Source of the DNA: Limnanthes douglasii subsp. nivea
Taxonomy: Eukaryota > Streptophyta > Magnoliopsida > Brassicales > Limnanthaceae
Reading direction: 5' to 3'
NCBI GenBank assembly: GCA_036936605.1
Contig: JAUPFV010000004.1
Span: 65,620,352-65,684,351, forward strand
Length of the DNA: 64,000 nt
The notes beneath the pieces are model-generated. The model did not search any database and was not told the DNA's origin. It was given only the letters and a program-made list of their open reading frames with translations. The position numbers and the translations under genes are program-made. Positions within the stretch are counted from its first letter, which is position 1, and every line of letters begins with the position of its first letter. This document shows positions 40,447 to 51,973 of this stretch, in pieces.

Positions 40447-42130
40447 TTATTCCAAGTACATCCGAAGATGCTCAATATTCCAAGGGTGGGTCAAAACCCT
40501 GCCATCTTTGTCTTCCAACCAATAAGTTCCAGGCTTGATTATTTCAACCACAATATACGGACCCTCCCAGGTAGGGGCCAGCTTTCCGAAGAGCTTTTCT
40601 TTAGTGTGTAAGAAGACCTTCCTTAATACTTTGTCTCCTGGTTGGAAATCTCTTCTTTTAACTTTAGAAGCAAACCTGCTTCTCATCAAGCCCTGATAGT
40701 GTGCCACTCTTAGGCAGGCTTTAGCCCGTCTTTCTTCTATTAAATCAAGTTGATTTATGATGGCCATCTCATTAGCGTGTCAGGAGAAGTTGTGAACACG
40801 AAAGGAAGGGAGAGTATTCTCTATGGGGGCTACTGCATCCATTCCATAGACCAAGGCGAAGTGTTATTTTTTATGTTGCAGCCCCAGGCGTTGTTCGGTA
40901 GGCCCACAAGACTTCTTGTAAATAATTAGGCCACTTCCCAGCAGCCCCTTCCAGATTCTTCCTTAAACCGGACAGTATAGTTCTATTAGCCACTTCAACC
41001 TGCCCATTGGCTTGTGGGTGGAAAGGTGAAGAAAAATAATGCTGTATACCCATTGAGGCACATAAGCTTTCTATTTCTCTATTGTCAAACTGTGGCCCAT
41101 TGTCTGTTGTTATTTTATGTGGGACACCAAATCTGCAACATATGTTGGACAGAATGAATTTTATGACAGCTTTTAATGTTGTCCCTGCAAGGGGAGCTGC
41201 TTCTATCCACTTTGAGAAGTAGTCAATGGCCACGATTATAGTTCTACGCCATCCGGACGCCACAGGGAGAGACCCTACTAAGTCCAACCCCCATCGAGCA
41301 AAAGGGATGGGCTCAGAAATTGACTCCAAAGGAATGGCTGGTACATGAATTTCATTGTTGTACCTTTGGCATGGGTCACACCTCTTCACCAATTCCTTAG
41401 CATCTTTCATAATCGATGGCCAATAATATCCAGAGAGTAATACTCTTCTTGTTAGAGCTCTAAATCCACAATGGGTTGATCCCTCACCATCATGCAATTC
41501 GGAGAGTACCACTTGTGACTCATCATCCCCCAAACAACGAAGAAGAGGTTTACTATAAGATTTTTTGTACAACACTTCTCTCAACATAATGAAACCATGA
41601 GCCTTGTGTTTCAATGTTCTGGCTTGTGATTTATCTGAAGGCACAATACCATCGGACAGATATTGTATGAGAGGAGATCTCCAGTCTTGAGGCCGGTTCA
41701 CTTGTATTTCAAAAACTTCCTCTTCTTCACCCTTACTAAGTTGAATAGAAGGGCTTTCAAGCACATGGATCCATGGGTAAGACTCTGTATATGATATTGT
41801 TGCCAATGAGTCTGCTAGCTCATTTTCTGCCCGGGGAATGTGTTCGTAGATAACAGCTTTAAATTTTAGTGCTTCATTCTTGAGGAGGAGTAAATATTTC
41901 ACAAATTGCTCCTTTCTAGCCTCAGATTGGCCTAAGGCATGGTGGATAAGCAATTGGGAGTCACTTAGTAGTTTGACCCTCTTAGCCCCACAGATGTAGG
42001 CTAACTTTAACCCAGCTATAGCTGCTTCGTATTCGGACTCGTTATTAGATGCCCTGAAAACAAAACAAATAGTCTGGTACATACTATCTCCATAAGGGGA
42101 AGTTAAACATATTCCTGCACCACATCCCAT
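40447..42130 (-). pseudogene. Element A RNase H-like domain and integrase
   Basis: Minus strand. 42,130-41,770 encodes the second, plant-type RNase H domain (NESEYEAAIAGLKLA, VKLLSDSQLLI, IPRAENELADSLA). Integrase follows: a zinc-binding region (ELHDGEGSTHCGF...CDPCQRY), and a DDE core with AIDYFSKWIEA, TTDNGPQFDN and FHPQANGQVEVANR giving the D, D and E positions. A stop near 40,870 and a frameshift follow, then the C-terminal part (40,767-40,447, GDKVLRKVFLHTKEK, WEGPYIVVE, HPWNIEHLRMYLE). Integrase would insert the cDNA into the host genome. Apart from those lesions the catalytic residues are kept. Confidence 0.9.
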
Positions 42131-42151
42131 AGTGCTAGATCCACCATCTGT

Positions 42152-43733
42152 TCAGACGATCCAGACTTTCTTGTCTTTTGTATCAGTAGCTTGCTCCGAA
42201 TCCCTATCGGAGTGGAACTTAACCAAGAAATCAGCCACAGCTTGGGCTTTTACTGTTGTCCGGGGAGCAAAGTCTATGTCGAAGTCCCCCAATTCTACTG
42301 ACCACTTAGTCATTCTGCTTGAAGTGTCTGCTTTTTGAAGGACATTCTTTAAAAGAAAAGGTGTCCGGACGATGATAGGATGAGCCTGAAAATAAGGCCT
42401 CATCTTTCTTGCAGCTATCACCAGGGCTAATGCCAATTTTTCGAGTTTCAAGTAACGCCTCTCAGCATCAATCAAGCTTTTGCTGATGTAGTACACTGGG
42501 TGGGGATACCTATCGACCTCTCTTACCAGCACAGCACTGATGGCACAACTTGAAACTGCCAAATACACAAAGAGAGTCTCCCCATCAACTGGTTTGAACA
42601 AAGTTTTGGGCGAGGATAGGTGTTTTTTGATTTCATTGAAAGCTTCATCACATTGTGGGGTCCACTCAAAACCCTTTGCACCCTTCAAGGTTTGAAAGAA
42701 ATGAGCACACCTGTCTGAAGACCTAGAGATAAATCTGTTTAAAGCTGCTAATCTCCCCGTTAACCGTTGTACTTCTTTGACGTTTCGAGGGGGTTCCATC
42801 TGGAAAAGAGCATTCAGCTGGTCCGGATCGGGCTGTATTCCATGCTCACTTATGATATAACCCAAAACTTCCCGGATTGCACTCCGAAGACACATTTCTC
42901 AGGGTTTAACTTTAAATTTACTTTTACCAAGTTGGCAAAAGTTTCTTGAAGATCGGACAAGTGTAACTGCTCATCCACACTCTTCACCATCATATCGTCA
43001 ATGTAAACCTCCATATTTCTTCCAATTTGATCAGCAAATGCCTTGTTGACTAGCCTCTGATAAGTAGCCCCAGCATTTTTCAAACCAAATGGCATCACCT
43101 TGTAGCAATGCAGACCCCTGTTAGTGACAAATGTGGTATGCTCTTGATCTTTTGGATCCACTTGAATCTGATTGTACCCAGAGAAGGCATCCATAAAGGA
43201 AAGCAGCTTGTTCCCAGAAGTAGAGTCTACCAACTGATCTATCCGGGGGACCGGGTACAAATCTTTTGGGCAAGCTCTATTGAGGTCTGTGAAATCAGTG
43301 CACATGCGCCACTTGCCTTTTTCTTTTTCACCAGGACAGGATTGGCAGTCCACAAAGGATACTGAGATTCTTTAATGTGCCCCATCTTAGTGAGTCTGTA
43401 AACCTCTTGTACTATGACATCAGCCTTTTCTTTTGAGAAAGCTCTTCTCTTTTGAACCACTGGTGCTACATCTCTCCGGACAGATAGGTGATGGGATATC
43501 ACTTCTGATGGAACTCCAGTAACATCAGCATTGCACCAAGCAAAAACATGTTGATGGTCTTTCAAAAATTTCAACATCTCTTCTTTCAACATTGGTGGCA
43601 TCTTGGACCCTATCTTGACACTCTTGCCTTCTTCCAAACAGTGCGTTTCAACCTCTTCAATTGGAATCAACACTCCAGGGGTCTCTCTGGGGTCATCAAT
43701 TTCACCCTCACCCCCAGAAAGGCCCTCAAACTG
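42152..43733 (-). pseudogene. Element A reverse transcriptase and RNase H
   Basis: Minus strand. It reads on from the in-frame UAG after the protease. An RT N-terminal section (43,673-43,330) is followed by a frameshift, then the RT core (43,330-42,900): FTDLNRACPKDLYPVPRID, FMDAFSGYNQIQ, VMPFGLKNAGATYQRL and the catalytic YIDDM. A second frameshift near 42,890 leads to the C-terminal RT and first RNase H domain (LTGRLAALNRFISRSSDR, ALALVIAARKMRPYFQ). It ends at TGA 42,154-42,152 in IV*TDGGSS, where element B has R; this looks like CGA to TGA. RT and RNase H copy the element RNA into DNA. Confidence 0.9.
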
Positions 43734-44279
43734 CTATTGATCATTTATTCGGACTGCCCCCAGTGTTCGAGGAGCCAAGGCAGTGGCATAGCATTCTCTT
43801 GCAATCTTTTGGCTGCTCCGGACAACCCCAACCTGTCCCTGAACAGCATACTTTAAGCACTGGTGGACTGTTGAAGCCACTGCATGCATCCTAGAGAGCC
43901 AAGATCTCCCCATAATAGCATTATAGCAAGTGGGACAATCCACCACGAGGAAGAGTATTCTAACCATTTTCTTGAAAGGGCCCCTGCCCAATAACACTTC
44001 TTCTTCAAATTCTCCGATCACATCGGCTGAGCTGCCCGTGAAGCCCACGATTGACCTGTCCGACTTTTGAATCACAGCTGGATTTTTCATTTTCTTATAA
44101 GTGGTTAGGAATAGGATATTGGCTGAGCTTCCAGTATCCACTAAGATTCGCCTTATTTCATTGCCTCCTATAGATGCTCCTATGACAACAGCATCCTCAT
44201 GAGGGCCGGCAATGTCTCTCAAATCATCCTCATCAAAGACAATGAAGGGGAATGAGTTTGGTGACTGATAAGATGCCAT
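43734..44279 (-). pseudogene. Element A protease
   Basis: Minus strand, about 181 codons. Pepsin-like retroviral-type aspartic protease with the catalytic triad in RRILVDTGSSANILF, followed by FTGSSADVIGEF, CPTCYNAIMGRSWL and VHQCLKYAVQGQVG. It would cut the Gag-Pol polyprotein. It ends at a UAG (43,736-43,734) with the frame fully open on the other side into RT; element B has the same stop at the same place. Upstream, TAGs at 44,294-44,292 (Q in B) and 44,507-44,505 separate it from gag. Confidence 0.9.
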
Positions 44280-46113
44280 GCCTCCTTCTACCTAGGAGGC
44301 CAAATTATGAACATGCCTCTTTCTCGAAGAAGTAGTAGGAGCTGTCATAGTGTCCCCTCCGAAAATTGTAAGTGACTCAAAGAATTTAATGAGCCCGGAG
44401 ACCGACCTAGCACATTCCTCTATAGAACCCACCCTGTTTCGAGTTGGATCAGGATCCAAGTACTCAGAATCCACATCAAACCTTTCAACTATGACCATGG
44501 CCCCCTACGGGGCAGCATTACTTGGACCAACTCGGTGAGTGTTGTCAGGCCTGTTGCCTCCTCTTCTTTTAACGTATGCTCCCAACTTCCCCCTTTCAAT
44601 CAGGTTTTGAACTTCTTGCTTCAACGCTATGCAATCATCAGTGGTATGGCCAATATCATTGTGATATTGGCAAAAGGATTTGTTACGATGCTCTCTGGGA
44701 GACTGCAAGGTTGCCGGTCTTCGGTAATACACCTCATCTTTTGTTTTATCAAAAATGGTGGCCACACTCTCTTTGAGCTCTGTGAACCACTCCGGTTGGA
44801 CCCATGGCCCTCTTTTGTTTCTGGATTGTTGACTTTGAGCGGGAGCAGCTGGCTGAGACTGAGCTTTTGCCCTACCATGCCCCTGTCCGGTTTCTCTTGC
44901 TTTATTCCCGGACTGGTTTTGATTTGGAGTTGGTGCCACTGGGGTGGACCTCACCTGTCTGTGCACCCTGGTCTTCTTTGTTTCATCAACGTTTATTTGC
45001 TTGCCAACTTGATTTAGCAATCCTCCCCAGGTCATGGCCTTCTTTCTGGTCACCGAATCAGCCAGATTGCCTGGGTTCAAACCTTGCCTTAGGGATGCTA
45101 TTGCCACCTGTTCGAAGCAATCAGCCAACCCATTCTTTGTGTTCACAAAACGACTTATGTACTCCTTCAAGGACTCATTTGGCTCCTGGGCACAATGGAT
45201 TATTGTGTCTCCATTGCCCTTCAGCTCCTTACTCCCTACAAACTGCCTTCGAAAGGCCACCCAAAACGTATCAAAATCTTTAATACAACCCTGAGGCAGG
45301 CTGTTGTACCATTTCAGAACACTCCCCGTGGATACAGCCCTGAGGCAGTAGTTTATCATCATCATCATCAAATTTCATCATGAAGTTCTTGAATTGCTCC
45401 AGATGATTGTCCGGATCAGTACTGCCATCGTACTTCTCCATTTTAGACTGTCAAACCTCTTGGGGAGGTTTCCGGACAGGATTTTAGAAGACAGTGGAGA
45501 CTGCCTCCAATTCCTTCCACGACTGAACACAGTATCCTCATTGGGAGTTGCAAAGATACCTGGTTCATCGTGGAGGCAAAGGGATCCATCAGCATCTTGT
45601 CCGTATACCTCCGGTGGTGAGATGACCCCTTTCCAAGATGCCTTTTCATTCTTCCATGGTGGTCTCTTTTTCTTGAATATTTCTTAACCTGCTTTTGCTT
45701 TTTCTTGGTTCGACCCTCTCGTTGCTAGAGGACAAGGACTTTTCATTTCCCTCACTGTCCGAAGAGCTACCCGAAGATTTTGAGCTCGAGTCAGAACTCT
45801 CCACAGGCTTGGACTGGTGAGACTTTTTAGAACTAGCATGAGTCTTTTTGGTGCTCACATGAGTTTTGGAAGCCTCATGCTCTCTGGGGTTATCAGTGTG
45901 ATGAAAAACTGATGCCTTGGATTTTTCTTTCATGCCCATCTTGGCCTTTTCAGCCCTCAGAGATTCTATTTCAAGCTTTAACCTGTCGCGTTCTTGGACT
46001 GTGTACTCATAGTTTTCTTCCACCACTTCGAGCAAAGCTGGTGGAAGCTCTGGATTGTCCGGATTCATACAGACAGAATTTCTTAGCAGGTTTTGAATGT
46101 TTGATTCAGGCAC
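44280..46113 (-). pseudogene. Element A gag, broken
   Basis: Minus strand. A possible start is ATG near 46,068 (MNPDNPELPPALLEVVEENY), since the codons further upstream have no ATG. The N-terminus (to 45,646) is a coiled coil plus a Ser/Lys-rich stretch. A frameshifted section (45,645-45,380) still shows DPDNHLEQFKNFM. The gag core is at 45,371-45,000 (KWYNSLPQGCIKDF, FRRQFVGSKELKGNGDTII, ASLRQGLNPG). A zinc knuckle, CQYHNDIGHTTDDC (C-x2-H-x4-H-x4-C), lies near 44,645-44,690. Gag would form the particle and bind the genomic RNA. Confidence 0.88.
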
Positions 46114-46120
46114 CTCTCTT

Positions 46121-46139
46121 CTCCCACTGTGGTCGCCAA
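46121..46139 (-). other. Element A primer-binding site
   Basis: Minus-strand TTGGCGACCACAGTGGGAG, two bases after the 5' LTR end. The TGG start fits a tRNA CCA end; the tRNA is not identified. Differs from the sites in B and C. Confidence 0.65.
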
Positions 46140-46141
46140 TT

Positions 46142-46658
46142 TGGTGTGGATAATTACTGTCTGAGGGTAGGCTGGTAATTTCAAGTGGAGTTTTAAGGCG
46201 GTGTATGGGTGTTTAACGGTAGTGTGTAGGTGTTTAACGGTGGTGTGTAGGTGTTTAACGGTGGTGTGTAGGTGTTTAACGGTTAGAGTAGAGAGTAGAG
46301 AGATGATTAAGCAGCTTGGTAGCAGTTAATTCTCATTACCCATAGTTAATGTGGGTGGTTGGGTATTTATACTGTAATGTTTGGGCCCTTATGGGCCTTC
46401 GGGTCATGTTTAATGGACCCGGGTCATGTTCAAAGACCCATGAGCTCTTAAGTAGGAGAGCAAGTAGCTTAGTCAAGAAGTGTTTAGGTTTTTTAGTACT
46501 TTTGTCATAGTTCGAACTGCCTTAAGTTCATAGTGTTCACAGAAATCTGTCCGGTCCAAGCGACCTGTTCGATCCCTGTCCCTGTAACCTGTCCGGTTTT
46601 CGGAGAGACTTGACCGATCTGCCCTTGTTCGGGGAGGATGCTGAATTCGGACTCATCA
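46142..46658 (-). repeat. Element A 5' LTR
   Basis: 517 bp, partner of 36,037-36,553, differing from it at about 8 positions and with no indel. Confidence 0.95.
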
Positions 46659-46663
46659 TTGTA

Positions 46664-47514
46664 TATGATTTACAATTTTTTCTTCATTAGTGATTAAAAA
46701 AAATCAATTATACTAGACAAAAGAATAGTGGTCTACTGGGTCTGCCTTTATTTGGAATGATGTTCCATCAAGCTTCTCTAAATCGTGTTTCTTTTACTCC
46801 CAACAAAGCTGGAAAACTCACTTAAAATTTCAAAGTTTGCATTTTTATTTCGTTTTAGCTCCGAATTTCATATGTTGTATTTTAGTACAAGTTAAGTCCT
46901 TCCATGTACCCAAACCTTTGAATTTAATATAAAGGTTTCCTTTGTTTAAAAAAAAAGCTAAAGCAATAAATAATTATTTTAATCAACTTCAATGATATTT
47001 TAAATTTAAATATTTATCATAAAAAATCCTCATATTCATCCCATTTTGTTATATTTAAAAGATTATTTGATATCTAAAATCAAAATTAATCATTGTTTAA
47101 TACTTCAGGTATCAACAATTATTACAAAACATTTAAATATAATAAAATAAGAATTTGTTTTATAGAGCAAAACTATATTCTCTTTTTAAATTTTTTAGAA
47201 CTTGTTATTGATTTTTTTAAAGCTTAATTGATTTTACTAAACCGTGATTCATATTCTCTTTGTCAAGTTTTATGGTTCGAAAAGATGAACTTATAATCTC
47301 AGGTACATATTTGTTTTAGGGTAATCTACTAATAAACATTTGGTATCAACCTTATTTACCAATAACCATATAATAACAAATTTATTTACCAACAATCACC
47401 TAAAGTTTGATAAAGTAAAGATAATCACCACATGATAAATGAGTTTTTACAATTAACCACGTGTCACCTGGTAGTCCGAAGTATTTTTGATAATATTATC
47501 CTTTATTATGAGTT
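46664..47514. other. AT-rich sequence, no gene seen
   Basis: No coding region. The stretch 47,320-47,490 (ATTTACCAATAACC, ATTTACCAACAATC, ACCACGTGTCACC) looks like the end of an old DNA element, but no partner end was found. Confidence 0.45.
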
Positions 47515-48135
47515 GTTTCACGGTTATAACACCAAACAGGAAAGATCCTCGAACGACCCTTAAAATTGACCTCGTGAAAGCCTTCTATAATGTTCGTTAG
47601 CATCTCGTTCTAGATGTGCTTTATGTCATGAATTTCCCCGACCAAATGATTGGTTGGATCAACAATGTATTTGCACCATCTCTTACTCTGTTGATATCGA
47701 TGATAACTCATTTGGTTCCTTCCAAGGTAAAAGAGGACTCCGACAATTGAACTTTCTCTCTTTATTCCTCTTTGTTCTTATCATGCAACTCCTAAGTATT
47801 CTCAAATAAAAAGTCAATACCCCTCGTTCAACTTCCATTCGAAGTGCCATATCATTAATCTCTACTCTGCAGATGACTTAATGATTTTCTGTCACGCCAA
47901 TATGAACATCTTTAACCTTGTTTTAAAAGGTATTTAGGATTTTGTCATCCTCTCGAGCCTCCACCTCAATCCCAATAAGAGTCAAATTTTCCTCTATTAG
48001 GTTTCTGACTCGATCCGCCACTACATTATTTCCTCCTTTAGATTCAATGAAGGTTCATTTTTAGTACGTTACTTAGACGTTTATCTTATCAGATATTTAT
48101 CTCCTGCAATAATTATAGGCCTTTATTCAATAAAA
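47515..48135 (+). pseudogene. LINE reverse transcriptase relic
   Basis: Plus-strand frames give, in order, LKIDLVKAFYNVR (RT aspartate region), VLDVLYVMNFPDQMIGWI, then FHSKCHIINLYSADDLMIF with an ADD catalytic box and LHLNPNKSQIF. This is the plant LINE RT order (KIDLRKAYD, LNFP...WI, LCFADDLLIF, GLxxNxxKS). Many stops and shifts. A different LINE subfamily from the 20-26 kb element. Its 3' end meets an LTR fragment. Confidence 0.8.
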
Positions 48136-48149
48136 TCATCACTCATGTC

Positions 48150-48475
48150 TGTTAAGTCTAAATTGTTTTGAGAGAGAGAGTGTGTGTAATGCAAAGTAAG
48201 ATTGTGGAGAGAGAAAATGATTTAGAGTACTCAAATATGATTTAGCAAAAGAATTGTCCTTTATTCATCGTCTCATATCCTATTTATAGGCGTATTAGAC
48301 TTCTATAACTGAATTAGTTATATAAAAAGAGGAAATTTGCTTTACAATCTCTTACATTCATAAGTAATTTAAATCTCTTCTTATAGTTTTACAATTTATC
48401 ATAAATAACCTTATGATTATAACAATAAGTTCCCAATATTTCATATCCTTATCAGTAGCTCCCTTAGTTCTTATG
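48150..48475 (-). repeat. Old Gypsy LTR fragment with polypurine tract
   Basis: The plus strand ends CATATCCTTATCA (LTR edge, 48,454) followed by GTAGCTCCCTTAGTTCTTAT, the complement of the AACTAAGGG-type tract next to the LTRs of B and C. This identifies a minus-oriented 3' LTR. Its other half and the rest of the element are absent; the left boundary is approximate. Confidence 0.65.
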
Positions 48476-49166
48476 AAGAACGATGAATAAGAACTAGTAA
48501 TCATCGAAGTCACAGCAAATGAAGATTGTTAATTACCAAACAATTCAAAACATTAAATCTAATTTAGAGAGAATGAATGAGAGAGAAAAAAAATTAAAAC
48601 CCAAAAATTAAAGAACTTCACAAAAGGCATACCTTTCTTTATTAATTAATTTGTTTTAATTTTGGTAAAAAGAAAAATAAATATCTACCCAACAATAGAA
48701 AAGAAAACAAACGCCGAATTTGGTTTTTTGAAAAAAAATATATATAACAGATTGAGAGAAAGTAAGAAAATAAAAACATTAAAAATAAACGAACTGAATA
48801 AAAATGAAATTACTTACAAAAATAACTTTGAGCATACTGAAATCAAAAAACTGGAAACTTTCAAAAATCCTTTTTAATATGTTGATATGAGAAGGTTGGA
48901 AGGCTTCTGTAAGATCTAAACCTGAACATTAAATCAGAATTTGTAGAGAGGAAAGGTGAGAGGATTTTATGAATGAAAAGAGTAAACTAGGGTGTATTTA
49001 TAATGGTATCGCCGTTTAAATTGTACATGTGTCATCTTTTAACCATATAAATTGTACATGTGTCATCCTTTAACTATATGACTTAATTTCTGCCTTACAC
49101 GTATTTAGTCTTATTTATTTAAATTTGTTAAATATAAAATACAAATGTATGGTTCAATGAGATATT

Positions 49167-49445
49167 TGATAAGGAAATAGATTTATAAGGGACTTAAATG
49201 TAATTAATAAGGACTTGAATGATAAGTTCTATTAATAAGGAATAAGATTAAAACTTTATAAGACGAATAAGGACTGAACTGTAAATAACTCCTTTATGTA
49301 ACCGAATTTGTAACTAACTCACTGGGCCTATTTAAAGAGGTCGAGAAGATTGATAGCGCCTATGAAATAATAAGAGGAGAAGGATTGTATTCACCATCTA
49401 AAAATCTCTCTGGTGATTTTAAGTCAATATTTTATGTTCTCACCA
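49167..49445 (+). repeat. Element B 5' LTR
   Basis: 279 bp, TGATAAGG...TCTCACCA. Short LTR with no coding content. The primer site follows after AA. Confidence 0.95.
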
Positions 49446-49447
49446 AA

Positions 49448-49466
49448 TTGGCGCTAGAAGGAGGGG
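49448..49466 (+). other. Element B primer-binding site
   Basis: TTGGCGCTAGAAGGAGGGG, two bases after the LTR. Same TTGGCG start as element A but a different remainder, implying another primer tRNA. Confidence 0.65.
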
Positions 49467-49557
49467 TCGAAGATACATTGATCGATAGATCAAAAATCGA
49501 GGTTTGAATTTTTTTCGTTTTCTTGAAGCATTTTGTCTATATTTTCGTTGATCGGAG

Positions 49558-51973
49558 ATGAATTCGGAGGAAGGAGATAATCCGCCTATTCGAAGGGCTT
49601 TGGAGACATTGAGATCTGATCTGCAAGAGAAAGAAGCAGATGAATCAGTTCCGATTCGATCAAATCAATTTGATTTTGAAGGTAAAATGATTGAGTTGAT
49701 AAGAAAAGTGGCAGAACTTGATAAATTTGCTCAAAAGAAACAAGATAATAATGGCGCTAAACTTAGATCTGAAATAGCAAGAGGTAATCGGGATGATCAT
49801 TCGGATCCATCGAATGACGTCGGCGATGTTCAAGATGTTCAACGTAAAATACATTTTGAGCGTAAGAATGAGCATAGTGGAATGATAAAAAGGAAAAGTT
49901 GAAGCGACGGTATGTAGATTCTAGTGAAGAAGATTTTGAAAATTCGGAATCAGATGAAACACCAAGATATAAGCATTTTTGAAGTCATTCAAAAGAAAGA
50001 GGATACGAATTTTGGCCAGCTAAAATGTATAAGGAAGGAAGGCAAAAGAAGGAAAGACGAGTGTATTCTCCTCGGAAATTTGAAGGCGAGCCAAGTTTGT
50101 ATGCTACTGTGGAATGAGGAACGAAGACCAGTTTGTTCAAGGAGTAGATTGGAGGGATTCACCGTTGATTAGTACGATTAGATCTGTACCACTTCCGAGG
50201 CGGTTCGACATTTCTAAAATTGACAAGTTTGATGGAACTCAAGATCCAGATAATCATATAGAGCAATTCAAGAACTATATGACTAATTTCGAGGACGATG
50301 ATAAATTGGTTTGTAGGGCATTCTCTCAGACATTCAAAGGAACTGCTCTAAAATGGTATAATAAGATTCCTAAGGAGTCCATTGTAAATTTCAGAGGCTT
50401 TTACACAGCTTTTCGAAGACAGTTTGTGGAAAGCAAAGAAATGAGAGCTAACGGAGATACTATAATACAATGTAAGCAAGCTGTGGGAGAAAAGTTGAAG
50501 GATTATACTCAAATATTTGTATCAACAAAAGCAGGATTAGATGATTGTGAGGAAGTGGTAGCTATGGCAGCATTCCGACAAGGATTGTTGCCAGGAGATT
50601 TAGCTGATGAAACAACAAGACGTAGGGCATTAACGTTTGGAGCTCTCATGGCTCAGGTTGAAGATCAGATCAAAGTCGAAGAGTCTACTCGAGTTCGAGG
50701 AGGGAATAATAGTGTTCAGAAAGGGAATAGTCAAGTGGGACATAATCAAGTGAACGCTTCGAATAATGACTCGTCACGTGCGAGGGGTAGTCAAAATGTT
50801 TCCAATCGAGGAGGTTCGAACTCATATCAAGGGGGTTCTAATCAGCACAATTTTAGTAATCAATACCAATTCAGACCAAGATCGAATGTATGGGTAAGAC
50901 CAGAATATTATGCTGATTTGACTGAAAATGTGGCATCGATTTATGAGAAAACCAAGGGAACAGTAAATTTTAGAAAGCCGGCACCAATTAATAGACCAAG
51001 AGAGGAACGCAATAACAGGTTCTGTAGGTATCATGATGATATTGGGCATGATACAAATGATTGTATTGCTTTGAAGAAGGAAATGCAGATTTTGATAGAG
51101 AATGGAAAATTGTTAGAGTATGTCAAAAGGAACGCTAAAGCCGTAACTCAAAAGGTAAGTAATCTTAACTCTAAGCAAGAAAGTGCATTGATGATTTTAG
51201 ATGTTGCAGAGGATGAATTTGATGTGGCTTCGGAATATGTCGACCCAGACCCCAGTCGATTGTTGTTGATGTCAGTTGATGAGCCGATGTGTAAGGGGCG
51301 TGTTCGAGATTTATGTGCGTTCTTTGAGTCATTGGTAATATTTGGAGGAGACTCAATGACTAATGATACTAATAATTCGAGGAAAAGACATATAGTAAAT
51401 TTAACTCATCAAATTGAAGGAGGAGCATCAGCACATCTATACAATAAGAAGAATGTCCCATTTATAATTTTCGATGGAGATGATTTGAGAGGAGTTACAG
51501 GACCACATGAAGATGCAGTAGTCATTGGAGCAGAAGTGTGTGGGGTAGAAGTTCGACGAGTATTGATTGATACTGGAAGTTCTGCTAATGTGTTGTTCAA
51601 ATCAACATATGATAGATTAAACGCTCCGCCTCGGATAGAAAGGTCCGAAAGAACTATAATTGGGTTTACTGGTGCAACAGCGAATGTAGTAGGGGAATTT
51701 GAAGGTGAAATTTCTCTAGGAAAAGGGCCTTTTAAAAAGAAAGTACAAGTACTTTTTATGGTGGTAAATTGTCCGTCGAGCTACAATGCTATCTTTGGAA
51801 GGTCATGGCTGGCAAAAATGTATGCTATAGTTTCTACAGTTCATCAATGTTTGAAATATGTAGTTGGGGATCGAATTGGTGTAGTTCGAAGTGATCAAAA
51901 AGTAGCTAGAGAGTGTTATGCTGCTGCATTTAGACTACGTGATAAAAGTACCGATGATCCAATGGAGAAATAG
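49558..51973 (+). pseudogene. Element B gag and protease
   Basis: ATG 49,558 opens an acidic N-terminal section (to 49,902), followed by a frameshift and stops (near 49,980 and 50,115). The main frame (50,114-51,973) is open for 619 codons: gag core (DNHIEQFKNYM, LVCRAFSQTFK, KWYNKIPKESI, FRRQFVESKEMRANGDTII, AAFRQGLLPG), an N/G/S-rich linker, zinc knuckle CRYHDDIGHDTNDC (C-x2-H-x4-H-x4-C), and aspartic protease (RRVLIDTGSSANVLF, CPSSYNAIFGRSWL). It ends at UAG 51,971-51,973, with the same frame open beyond it into RT. Confidence 0.9.

Larger units (their letters stand above)
36037..46658 (-). mobile_element. Complete Ty3/Gypsy (Tat-type) element A
   Basis: A 10,622-bp insertion flanked by the perfect 5-bp duplication TTGTA (36,032-36,036 and 46,659-46,663). 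The two 517-bp LTRs (36,037-36,553 and 46,142-46,658) keep a constant 10,105-bp offset and differ at about 8 sites (about 1.5%), so the insertion is fairly recent. gag-pol runs leftward (gag, protease, RT, RNase H, a second RNase H domain, integrase). An oppositely oriented two-exon aORF occupies 36,989-39,957. gag-pol has at least eight stops or frameshifts, so the copy is not autonomous now. The extra RNase H domain before integrase and the antisense ORF point to the Tat group. Confidence 0.95.

Noticed and set aside
44535..45383. Several overlapping plus-strand frames over element A gag
   Set aside because: Shadows of the minus-strand gag frame; no domain and no promoter.
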